Program-made: the position numbers and the translations under genes | From: Xanthoparmelia taractica | Taxonomy: Eukaryota; Ascomycota; Lecanoromycetes; Lecanorales; Parmeliaceae | Length of the DNA: 54,563 bases | Assembly (NCBI GenBank): GCA_033085395.1 | Contig: JANQBS010000258.1 | Span: forward strand, 1-54,563 | Direction: 5' to 3' | Shown here: positions 10,561 through 20,660 of the stretch, piece by piece | Layout: every line of letters begins with the position of its first letter | Position numbering within the stretch: the first letter of the stretch is position 1 | Notes under the pieces: generated by a model | Told to the model about the DNA's origin: nothing | What the model saw: the letters and a program-made list of their open reading frames with translations, nothing else | Database searches by the model: none

Positions 10561-12800
10561 AGTACTTACTAAGCTTAATAATATATTAAATCGTCGGTTT
10601 ACTTAGAGAACTATAACAAGAAAACGATTTGAAATATACGAAAACGCGCTCTCGAAGCGAAGAAAGAAAATATTAATTTATTATCTTTAGAGGCTTATTA
10701 ACGACGCTCTCAATTAGAATAACCTTTAATAATTAATAATAGACTTCTTAGACGTCTTATTAGATATACGATCAAGAATCGATTTTAACGTAGCAAGCCT
10801 TAAATTCAGATTGCTCGAGATATTAAGTATATAATCTCCGCAACTACAATTAATGTAGCCTTTATGAGAGTCGATTATAAACGATATTCTTCTCGATATA
10901 AGCCTTCACCCTTATTGAAGTAGAAATAGAAACGTATAAATTTCGCGATTGATTAATTAGAAAGACTACGAGATAAGAAACACATAATTATATATAGTAA
11001 TAAGATATTAATTCGTGTTGGAGAATCTCGAGAATAGATTTAAATTATTAGACTACAAGAGGAGGTATATTATCGTGATTGCTTAAATATACGATATCGA
11101 GGCTGTATTGAAATAATGTTTTGAGACTATTATACATTAGAAATGCGTGATTTATGCTTTATATTCACGAAAGAAACGGTCTTAGAAAGATAATAGATCT
11201 AGAAGAATCTCAATAATAGAAACGTCGAGTATCTAATATAACAATAGATTATTAAGAAATATTTTCTAGCTAAGCAAGCTAAGAAATCAAAGAGTCGACG
11301 TTACGGGTCGGAAAGGTCTAGTATATTTAATGGTATATCCCATACCATATCGTATTATATTATATTATGGGAGGGTATTATGAGGGGGTTATATTAGATT
11401 ACTTATAAAGATATGAGATGGGAAATTACTAGTATTATGAAATAATCTTGGAAATTTCTTACATATGTAGGGATATTCTATAATATAGATTATTTCTCAT
11501 ATTAGGTGGCGGATAAGATAAGAAAATTCCAGGTTAATATATAAGTTAGGGCAAAATTAGCTTAAGTATTATCTAATGTGAAAAGATTATCGAGAACTCT
11601 ACGTGTTAGCGTCTAAATCGATAAAATTTTAATACGCTTAGATAATTATTAAAATAATTACTAGAATTAATTATAAGATAAATTTATTCTTACAGAATCT
11701 TAATACTTATAATAAGAGTATTCTTCTCTCGCTTTTCGATTATAAAATAAATTAATTCTAATATTATTACGATAGATATTTAAAAGCATTAACAAATAAC
11801 ATTGATTTTATCTATAACATTACGTGTTCTAAGATATATTTATCGTGTACTTTTATTTTCTTTTTACTCTTTCTTCTATTATCTAGATCTTAGCTTAATA
11901 ACGTAATAATAAAGTGAAATAATAATAATAACGATAATAAAGTAAAGTAATAACTAGAATAATAACTAGAATACTTAATAACGTGATAGTAAAGTGAAGT
12001 GATGACTAGAATAATAACTAGAATACGTTCGCATGATTCTATATAGAGTAATTTCTTCTATATATAGTATATTTCTTATATTTCTGCATATAACATGGGA
12101 TATTCCTACATATATTAGAAATTTCCCAGATTATTCCATGATATTAGCACGTCTCCCAGATTATCTCATAAAAATCAAATAATATGATCTCAATATCATA
12201 TCATATCATGGTATGGTATCGACACCCCATATCCCAGATCATCCCAGATCTTTCCGACTCGTAGTCGACGTCTTAAACGGATTTTAAAGTCTAATAATAC
12301 TCTATTTAAGAGAAATAAAAACTTTAAAAAAGAAATCGATTAATATTAATATTAGATATACGTTCTTTTGTTATTAATAATTCTATTTATTTATAAAGTA
12401 ATAGTCAAGTATAACGAGTATTTTCTAATTCAAGATAATGCTCTTAGTTATAATGCGTGACAATAAATTTTTTTTCTTAGAATCCCGTATCTAATAGTTC
12501 TTTAATAATTATTAAACTTTTCGAATCTAAATTAAATTAAGTTATATTAATATTTTTTAAAGCGAAAGATCTTGAAGTATATATACGTATCTACGATTGA
12601 GAATAGAATTATTAAGATCTAAGACGATAAGTAAACTAATTTAAATATGTAGAAAGTTAATTAATAATATGAGAAATTATATAAGCGAATAAAAGATATA
12701 CGTGATTAAGCGAACGATAATAAATTTCATAACTAGTAGTTATTCTATATAATCTAAATAGCTTTCATCGCAAGTTTAAAGTTATTTTATTACGTAATTA
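10560..12800 (+). mobile_element. Tc1/mariner-like transposase remnant
   Basis: A decayed DDE transposase frame split by B2 (11,302-12,263). Left part: a helix-turn-helix-like N-terminal region, then IIIYSNKILIRVGE at about 10,985-11,025, where the family has an Asp and this copy has AAT (Asn), as C-to-T on the other strand would give. Right part: QDNALSYNA at about 12,430-12,460, the second Asp block, followed by a run resembling the NxNxIE region with the last acidic residue. Stops interrupt it many times. The frame is continuous across B2 when the element and one duplication are removed. Inverted ends of the Tc1-like element itself were not found. Confidence 0.65.
11302..12263 (+). mobile_element. 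Family B element, copy B2
   Basis: 962 bp, from TACGGGTCGGAAAGGTCTAG to TCTTTCCGACTCGTA, flanked by a perfect 8-bp duplication GTCGACGT (11,294-11,301 and 12,264-12,271). It interrupts the Tc1/mariner-like transposase. Repeated AGAATAATAACTAGAATAC-type words lie at about 11,895-12,040. It has no transposase frame. It is shorter than B1 and B3 by roughly 110-170 bp of internal sequence. Confidence 0.9.
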
Positions 12801-12969
12801 GAAAATAATAATAAAAAGTAATTTATAATCTTTAAAACTTAATGGGAATGCGAATTAATTAAGCGAAAAGTCTATTGTATTATCACGGGAAATAGCTTTC
12901 TAATCACTCTCGCTAACTTGAGAGTATATATTATTTATATAATATCTCGCTCTAATCTCTCTCTTATTT

Positions 12970-13237
12970 TGTAAGGGGTTGGTTCGCTAACGCTTAGCAA
13001 GCGGCCCTAACTAATATAAGAGACGTATAGTCGATACGATGGTGATTTCTTTATTAGGTACTAAGTTCTAGTAGAATTAATTTCTAAGGAATACGAAAAC
13101 CCTAAGATATGCGAATAGGATATATAATCGTTAAGGCCCCGTTAAGGCCTTAGATTATGAACCCCGTCATAACCTCGCAATAAATTCTAAACCTATAAGT
13201 AGTCGGCGCTAATGCGCATGTAGCGCTAGGCCTAACA
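12970..13237 (-). repeat. Probable LTR of a minus-strand retroelement
   Basis: 268-bp interval starting TGTAAGGGG and ending GGCCTAACA on the plus strand, that is TGT...ACA. On the minus strand its start is preceded by a purine-rich run (AAGAGGGGAGGCAA, complement of about 13,238-13,251), as a polypurine tract should lie directly before a 3' LTR. It is GC-richer than its surroundings. The partner LTR is not seen, so the call rests on the end structure. Confidence 0.5.
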
Positions 13238-14412
13238 ATTGCCTCCCCTCTTAGACTCTAATCCCTAGGTGCTATCCAGTATAATGTTCTTATTACGCAA
13301 TATAAAAAACCTTTAAACATCGTGAAAAATAAGGAAAAGTACTCACAAATAACGTCGCTTCTATAATATTAACTTTTATTGCTAATAGCAAAAGATACGT
13401 GTTATAGACGCGCGTTAGTGCTATTACACATAACGTTCATTAATTATAATTAACTCGATTTTATTATATCAACCTTAACACGTAGTACAAATTTCTTTAT
13501 AATACGATAATCTTAGTAGTGCTCTTCGAGCATTAACACTTAATTCGATATATTACGACTAGTCTTACTATTTATAAACTAGTAGTAACGTAGTCGCTAA
13601 GTATACGTAGAAGGCTTACAAAAAAATCTTAATCTCTTTAAATAATAAGAAAAAAGAGTTTTTTTAATACGTTATCGTCTCTATAGTATAAGATTAATAT
13701 ATCTATAATAAACGATATATATTATTAGTAGTTTATTGAAGAATTTCTCTAGCCCTTTTTATAGACGCGTAGAAGAAATTCTTTTACACGCGATATCGTT
13801 TCTATAGCGCATACTACTACTATTCTGGAATATATATATTATACGTTATTCACTCTAATTTCAAGCGAGCTATCATTGAATAATTAATAGTCACGCTTCT
13901 ACGTCTCTCTATAGAACTGTTTTAGCTTCTATAATAGAAGAACATAAAGCTAATTTATTATTTTATTGATAGCGATATCGACGATGCGGCGATTCGATTA
14001 ATTGAAATTACTAGAAAAACTTTATCGACGATATATCGACGATAACATCGTGAGTGATAATTACTAGCGTCTTTTAATGTTAATAAATTTATCTTCGCTT
14101 TCTTAAAACTTTTCTCTTCTTTATAATATCTAATGCACTCTCTATAAGTCCTTGCTTTAACGCTATAATATTACCTTTAAATATATTAATGCTAACGTAT
14201 TACTAGTTAACTCTTATTATTATAATTTCTTCTATCTCTCTTTATTGTAAGTGTTATTAAACTTTTCTATCGTTACGCTAATATTAATATATACTAATAC
14301 TTAAGATAGCTTATATAACAATAACAATAATAAAAGTAAGTCCTTTGACGCTTCGTTATCGTATATTAATATAAGATAATATCTACTCTTTCTTATCGTC
14401 GATGCTTTATCG
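13238..14412 (-). mobile_element. Unassigned retroelement-like remnant
   Basis: AT-rich sequence to the right of the probable LTR, which would be the internal part of that element if it runs on the minus strand. I translated part of it on the minus strand and saw no reverse transcriptase, integrase or gag motif. Copy A3 is inserted at its right edge. Confidence 0.3.
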
Positions 14413-14688
14413 TACGGGTCGGAAAGGTGTGGTATATTTGATGGTATGGGACCAGTTTTTCGAATACCATATCGAAAGGTATAGGATATCCCATACTCCC
14501 ATTGGGTTTTTAATAAATATATTACGTAATATTTTTTTATATTCTAAAAATACGTAAAATGCTTAAGCGAACGCTTATATAATTATAAAATTCTATAAAT
14601 AGATTAAAAAGACATAATTTTTTAAAAAAAGTTGAAAAAAAGTTGAAAACGACTATATTCAATAGATACCACACCTTTCCGACCCGTA
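14413..14688 (+). mobile_element. Family A element, copy A3
   Basis: 276 bp with complete inverted repeats and a perfect 8-bp duplication CTTTATCG (14,405-14,412 and 14,689-14,696). It is close to the inferred family consensus. The interior contains the palindrome ATTACGTAAT and paired oligo-A/T tracts. It is non-coding. Confidence 0.92.
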
Positions 14689-15609
14689 CTTTATCGATTT
14701 TCACGACGATTATATTAAAGATAAGTTCTCGTTTTATTTTTATTGTAAGAGCGCTAAAAAGAGAATTTTAAGATTATGTGAAGATTTCGTCTTTTCTTTA
14801 TGAAAAGATTAGAAAAGTTCTTCGTCGAGTTCGTTGAGTCTTCGAAATTATAGCGTCGATACGTTATAGTCGGGCGTATATTAATTGCAAGATTATTTAG
14901 TTTCGTAAGAAATAGGGTCTAATTATAATTATTAGTAATTAAGCGATTACTATTATTACGAATCTTTAACGCGATCTTTAGGTCGCGAAGAAGAAACTCG
15001 AGGCGACGTATAAGCGCGTTAAGAAGCTCGAGAATCGTAATAAGCTTCTTTAAGAGAAGATAGATAATATAAACGTCTATAAAACGAAGTTAAGAGAAGT
15101 CGTCTCTAATAAGAATAATATCAAATAAACGAGCTTCTCGAATAAGAATCTCACTTGAAATTCTCTTCTTTATCGATCTCTATCGTTGCGATAGAGATTA
15201 TTTATTTCTTTTTAATTTGACGCATAGCGAGCTAAGCAAACTTAATCGCACTCTCTTATAATACGTATTAAGCGTTCCTCTAATAAATTATATCTATAGT
15301 AATATACACTCTAATTTAGTGCGATATATTCTCGATATAATATTACTTAGATAAATAGCTAAATAATAACTTTTAATTATAAATCTGGTCTTTAATTAAA
15401 TAATTATACTAATAAATATAAAGAGTGCGTTTATAATTACTTAATATACTAAAATAATTATTATATTTACTTTCGTTTTCGGCGCCTTCGCTTATTTAGC
15501 GATAATTACTAATCTAATTAAATAGCTTTCTTATCTAATACTTAATATTTTCGCTTATTAATCTTCTACGTATTATAAGTCTAAATTAGCTCGCTAGTAC
15601 GCTTAAGTT
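14689..15609. other. AT-rich remnant with a short coiled-coil-like frame
   Basis: At about 14,985-15,125 the plus strand reads a Lys/Glu-rich stretch (KKKLEATYKRVKKLENRNK) with heptad-like spacing, bounded by stops. It resembles the coiled-coil tail of a transposon protein, but I cannot name the family. The rest is featureless AT-rich DNA. Confidence 0.35.
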
Positions 15610-16742
15610 TACGGGCCGGAAAGGTCTGGTATATTTAGTGGGATATTCCATATCATATCGTATTATATCATATCATGAAAGGGTGTTATAAGGGAATTAT
15701 ATTAAATCACTTATAAAGATATGAAATGAGAAATTACTGATATCATGAAATGGTCTGGGAAATTTCTAATATATGTAGGGGTATTTTATAATGTAGATTA
15801 TTTTCTATATTAGATGACGAATAAGATAAGAAATACTTCTTGCGCTGACTGCTAGCATTAAATATAGATCTTTATCTTATAAATCTATATATATTAGATA
15901 TTAGTGATAACTAGAATAATAATTAGAATTTATATATCTTAGCTAAAGTTATTAATAAATCTTTTCCTTATCTTTAGATAGCGTTCTATTTCTTCGAATT
16001 ATATTAGTTTTTCTGAAAGTTCTCGTTAATTAAACTAACGCGAATCTTGCTAAGAAGCTCTTATAAGGATAAATAAATAATATACGTTATATAGAGAATA
16101 TGTTTAAGATTCCTCGTATTCTACTCTTCAAGATTAAGTAAATTATTAAATCTTTATATTATTTATACGAAGCGTGTAATTTTAATAACTAAGAATATAT
16201 AATTATAGTGAATAATTATAAATTCTTTTTATAATGCGAAGGGAGAAGGGGGGAATTTACTATCGTAGAATAAATAGTAGATTATTATTATAATTAGCGT
16301 GCTAGCAATTTTTTTAATAATTAAATAAATTAAATACACTAATAGTAATAGAAATAACTCGTTAAGCCTTAGATAATTGCGGAGATCTTTTGTAATACGA
16401 TATTAAATACGATAGCGAGCTTAGCTTAATAACGTGATAGTGAAGTAAAGTAATAATAATAACGATAATAAAGTAGAGTGATGGCTAGAATAATGACTAG
16501 AATACGTTCGCATGATTTTCTATAGAGTAGTTTCTTCTATATATAGTATATTTCCTATATCCCTGCATATAATATGGGATACTCCTATATATACTAGAAA
16601 TTTCTTAGATTATTCCATGATACCAGTACGTCTCCTAGATTATCTTATAAAAATTAAATAATATGGTCTTAATATTATACCATACCATGATATGGTATCG
16701 ACACCCCATATCCCAGACCATCCCAGACCTTTCCGACCCGTA
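15610..16742 (+). mobile_element. Family B element, copy B3
   Basis: 1,133 bp, the longest copy, from TACGGGCCGGAAAGGTCTGG to CAGACCTTTCCGACCCGTA. No matching 8-bp duplication is present (CTTAAGTT left, CTCTCGAA right), suggesting rearrangement after insertion. It contains the same internal repeated words (about 16,430-16,505) as the other B copies. It has no transposase frame. Confidence 0.85.
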
Positions 16743-17400
16743 CTCTCGAAGACACGTTTTTCTCGTATATACGTATATATCTAAAATAGCGACTAGATTA
16801 TAAGATATACTAACTTATTCTCTCACTATTTAACGTATCTAAAATAGCGTTAAACCGCATACCTCTTAAGTTAAAAGACTCTATATCGATAATTCCCTAG
16901 TATTACTACAATCTCAAGTTATTAATAGGGAGATTTAGTAACTCTTTTTAGAAGACTTTTTAAAGTAAAATTACGCTTAAAGAGATAATTCTTAGTAAGC
17001 TATGAATAATTATCTCTTTAAGAAAAAATCGTCTCGATTTCTTTTAAATAATCTATTTAATTTATAATACGACTATTTAAAAAATTTTAGAAGTCGAGTA
17101 AATCTTAATATTAAACTTTATCTAATTATTAAATAACTATATATTAGATAAATTTTAAAAGTATATTATTAAAAAGCGTATAGAGTATTCTATAAATTTT
17201 AGAAATATTAAAAAAATTTATCTTCTATAAGTGTCGGGGAATAAGAATATAGTTATTTCGTAGTTTTAATATTCGTACTTTCGACGCTATTCGACGCTAT
17301 TCTAAAAGGGTAACTCTTTATTTCTATAGCAGTATAAACGTAACCTTAAGATTATACTCTATATCGAAAATACGCTTTAACCCCTTTGGGCTTAGAAAAA
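16743..17400. other. AT-rich stretch up to the island edge
   Basis: No gene or element is recognised. The composition changes abruptly near 17,400, with GC-normal words from about 17,420 on. Confidence 0.5.
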
Positions 17401-17967
17401 CCTTTTGAAATAAGTTGCTAAACCTCCCTATTCATTTCCCATCCCGTTTTGGAGTATATACAAGCAAGGAAAGTAAGGTAAAAGATCGCGCACATCACAA
17501 TACCCCCAAAAGAGCCAGAAGAAGCCAGCCAGCCAGCAGAAAGATATGATGACTTGAGAAAGGACCTCAGGTACGTGAAGGGTAGGATGGATAGATTGAT
17601 TCTATCTAAGTTTTGGTAGGTATGCAAACCCCTCCTTCCAAGCACGTCATGCCAAGCCTCGGATCCCCCCTTCCACACCAGCGGGCTTGAGTAACGATTT
17701 CACGGCTGTGCGAGGGAGATATGTATAGGATGGAAGGGGGTGATGCAGCGTATCCAGGAAGTGGAAGAGGAGGAGGAGGAGGACTTGTAGGGGTGTGGAT
17801 GTTGATTTCCGGCAGGCGGTTGAAGGTGGGGAAGGTGGGGAGGGGAGATGGGATAGGTAGGCAGAGTACTTGTACGGTATGAGTATAGTGTTCGAGGGGG
17901 GGGATGATCTGGATTGGCCTTTCAAAGGGGGAGAGTGTGTGGTTTGGGTCTATAGAAGGTACATGTC
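17401..17967. other. Intergenic, no supported gene
   Basis: First part of the gene island. Two minus-strand frames of 86 and 92 codons are proline/serine-rich or biased by G-rich runs (GGAGGAGGAGG near 17,770) and carry no recognisable domain. I do not call them genes. Confidence 0.5.
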
Positions 17968-18645
17968 CAGGGAACTTAATGGTCCGGACGGTCCGTTCAA
18001 CGACCTCGGACGGTCCAAAATGAAGCTATACAAATAGTCCACAGTCCGTCCAGCCTCCTAGACCGTCCAACCTCATGTTGGACGGTCTGGACTATCAGTC
18101 CGAGGCCTCAATGAGTGCTTTCATTGCTCCATCCTCCATGATATCAATAATCGCATGCAGATCTTCCTTCGTAAAGACACCCAATCGGAACCATGACTTC
18201 AGACACTTCAATATCTCAATGGTCTCACTCTGAAGCTTACCTTTGAAGTCAGAAACAGTGCGTTTGGCCCCAGAAAACACTCGTTCTGGCTCCGCAGACA
18301 TAGCTGAAATCGAGTAGATATCGATCGCCATTCTTGAAAGAAGAGGATATCGAGTGCGCTGTTTCAAATCAAGCCACCATTCAAGTACTGTTTGTTCTTT
18401 ATCTTCATCAGGCACGAAGACGTCTTGAATATATAGATCTTAGGGTTAGGGTTAACTAATCCTAATCTCGTGCTCAGATATCCGCCTTAAAAGAAGGCCG
18501 ATAATTAGCCGAATGCGAGAAATAATTGAATGATTATTTGCTACACCAATGATATTTGAACTATCAGTCCAGATCGTTCGTCCAGATCATCTAGACGGTC
18601 TGAACTGACAGTCCGCAAAGTGGGGGCGGACTATTAAGTTCCTTG
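17968..18645 (-). mobile_element. Non-autonomous hAT element, little-mutated copy
   Basis: 678-bp element with classic hAT ends (CAGGGAACTTAATGG at the left, CTATTAAGTTCCTTG at the right) and a perfect 8-bp duplication TACATGTC (17,960-17,967 and 18,646-18,653). Subterminal arrays of GGACGGTC/GACCGTCC words, several arranged as palindromes (about 17,988-18,080 and 18,570-18,625), look like transposase binding sites. It keeps only the C-terminal part of a transposase gene, so it is an internal deletion derivative. A 705-bp, heavily mutated copy is at 7,036-7,740. This copy has a small TTAGGGTTAGGG stretch near 18,440 not shared with that one. Confidence 0.93.
18095..18415 (-). pseudogene. hAT transposase C-terminal dimerisation fragment
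   Basis: 106-codon open frame within the hAT element. It contains the hallmarks of the hAT C-terminal dimerisation domain: WW near the start, YPLLSRMAIDIYSI, then SAEPERVFSGAKRTVSD, then a KSW near the end. Full hAT transposases are many times longer; the N-terminal zinc finger and the catalytic core are absent. The fragment has no stops, in contrast to the copy at 7,100-7,500. It is probably a relic carried by the element, not an independent gene. Confidence 0.85.
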
Positions 18646-18653
18646 TACATGTC

Positions 18654-19799
18654 TATATTGTAGCTGTAAATGTAGGTTGTCTAGCCATGACGATGTTGTC
18701 AATAGGGATGTAAAGGATAGCGGTAAATACAAGTTTACATGCGCCATGACTTTGACACCCTCATATGCCTTTGCACCTGATATCCGACCTCATATGGTCT
18801 TGAGTGACTCAAACGATGGACCACTGATGAATTGGTGTATATCTAATTGAGCCCCCAGCCATCAGCACCGAATACACGTACATCCCAAGTCTCACTCACT
18901 TGCTCACGCACTCCTACACTGCGTCACCAGTCCAAGCCGGTGCTCTCCTCCAGCTTATCTGGATGAGCTTCAGGAGATGCTGCATTCAGGTCACCAATTT
19001 TAGTTATGGTATACAGATGGAGTAACCTCTTTTCCTTTTCTTCCATATATGTTTCTCTCGTCAACACTTTCAACTCGCTGAGAATGACTTTGGAGGGAAA
19101 CTGAACGTTTCAAGCTGGATGCCTAGGCGTTCCGTTGTGGTGAGGAGTGAGTGGACCGGTAGCAAGCTTGCAACGTCGTTACAGTAGGAGGCGCCAGGTG
19201 GCAGTGATTGAGGAGGGCCGATGTTGGGGACTTGGTGGGTTGTGGCGTTCTTTGAGACCCATTTCGTGCAAAATTGCTGTCGGTTGGGACCAATAAGGAT
19301 ACTTCACTGACGGCTGCTTGGACTTGTAGCTTTATTTTCGCTTGCTGAAGTGTCTTGGTGAGAAAGAACATCGTGGTGCAGAGACGGGAGGAGGTTGCCT
19401 GGGTGAGGAGAGGACCTGAATGAGGAGAGGAGTTGTCAGGCAGTCCTTCGGACGGTATAGCGGTCCTCGAAGATCGCTTTGCCTGCCATATCGATCGCTA
19501 TTGTCAAAGTGGGGAACGAATTATCTCCGTGATTGGGTGCGGAAAAGGAGCATCCAGTTGGCAAATAAGCTGGGAGATGCGGGCAATACACAAGTGTTTG
19601 ATTTATCAACGGACACCTAGAGAAGGGTATCAACTTCAGTCCACTCAGGACAGGAATGTCTTCGACACGAACCGGAATGGTATTTTCTATGAGCTCAGGA
19701 GCTTCATCGACGCCAACCCATGGGCCTGAAACGTGCTGTGTTAAAGTGTATATGAGACCTCTGATCTGGACCATCGCCAGCTAGTCCTCCTCTTCGGCC
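18654..19799. other. Intergenic, no supported gene
   Basis: Short overlapping frames occur on both strands (up to 112 codons at 19,436-19,774, minus). None shows a domain I recognise. The minus-strand frame lies directly downstream of the decarboxylase-like pseudogene and could be part of its decayed 3' end, but I found no motif to support that. Confidence 0.4.
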
Positions 19800-20660
19800 C
19801 AATAGTCAATTATGTTGCACGGGTATCTTTGCATATTGCCATGCCCAAGCGTACCCTGGGCCAAAGTCAGTATACTCTTCTTTGATGAGAACTCTACAAC
19901 AGTAGTTTACTGCAGAATAGTACCACAGGTTATTGGGGCCCATGGCATCGAAGCCGCCTGCTGGACTTTCGGCCTCGCATGTTCTAGGAATGACGAGTGC
20001 TTCTCATGATAGTATCGGTGACTGAACTGTGCTAGCGATGATGGTGCAGCGAGTTGAGATACCGAACTATCTTGCGCTGGGAATCGACCATGGCGCGAAC
20101 GTATCACCAGCTTCCAACGCTTGAGCAATTGTTGGTTTCTTTCTGCCAGTCATAAGCATATATTCTGATTTTCTGCACTGAGAGAACAGGATAGCAATGA
20201 AGTCTTTGATGCCTAGTACCTTCGTCTTTGACGACGCAAATGTCACGAGCGGCCGGCTGCATCTGGCGTGTGGAGTAGTCATTCCATGAAGAGAAGCCGT
20301 GGTTTGGTGCCGCCGGATCGCAGAGAACTTCCCCGTCAAGCTTTGCCGTCAATTCCATTATAGCAAAATCAAACCATCGTGTATCCATGCCACTTTTGAG
20401 CATGTGTTGTGAGTCTGAAGCTGCGAGAAGCTACCCCTAGTCATTGAGGATATTCAGGAATATGGTTTTGATATAAGGGTGGTGGAAGATAACGTTGCCG
20501 GCGTCGGTGTCTTCCTATAAGGACGTGATGAGCAAGCTGGCTTCGAGCATGTTTTATTGAACGTAGCCATGCGATGAATGATGGGTTCGGCGGTCGATTT
20601 CTCCATTCAGCACCATCAATGTAAGTCTGTTTATGAGGCTCGCTGTGCGTTTGTCGCAAC
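19800..20660 (-). pseudogene. Phosphatidylserine decarboxylase-like pseudogene
   Basis: Remains of a gene of the phosphatidylserine decarboxylase (PSD)-like family, read from 20,660 leftwards in shifting frames. Recognisable blocks: PSFIAWLRSIKHA (about 20,550); FLNILND followed by stops where Trp-Gly is expected (about 20,450); GEVLCDPAAPNHGFSSWNDY...TRQMQPAARDI (about 20,240-20,340), close to the WxxFFTR block of the family; LHHHR-stop-HSSVT near 20,040, where the family has HRWH; and GFDAMGPNN (about 19,930). At least two in-frame stops sit at probable Trp codons (TGG to TAG) and several frameshifts separate the blocks, so the gene is dead. Active family members decarboxylate phosphatidylserine, or a related substrate in the secondary-metabolism subgroup. 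The family call rests on remembered motif spacing. Confidence 0.6.

Larger units (their letters stand above)
1..17400. other. AT-rich, RIP-like transposon block (left)
   Basis: This block is strongly AT-rich, its remnant coding frames are interrupted by TAA, TAG and TGA, and CpG-containing words remain common while CpA/TpG words look depleted. That is the expected footprint of repeat-induced point mutation, known in Pezizomycotina. No functional gene is seen. The right edge is abrupt: near 17,400 the composition becomes ordinary within a few tens of bases. The dinucleotide impression is by eye; I did not compute RIP indices. The identifiable elements inside are listed separately. Confidence 0.85.

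Noticed and set aside
1..17400. Centromere
   Set aside because: The AT-rich blocks could be centromeric in principle, but RIP-mutated transposons explain them and nothing in the sequence is centromere-specific.
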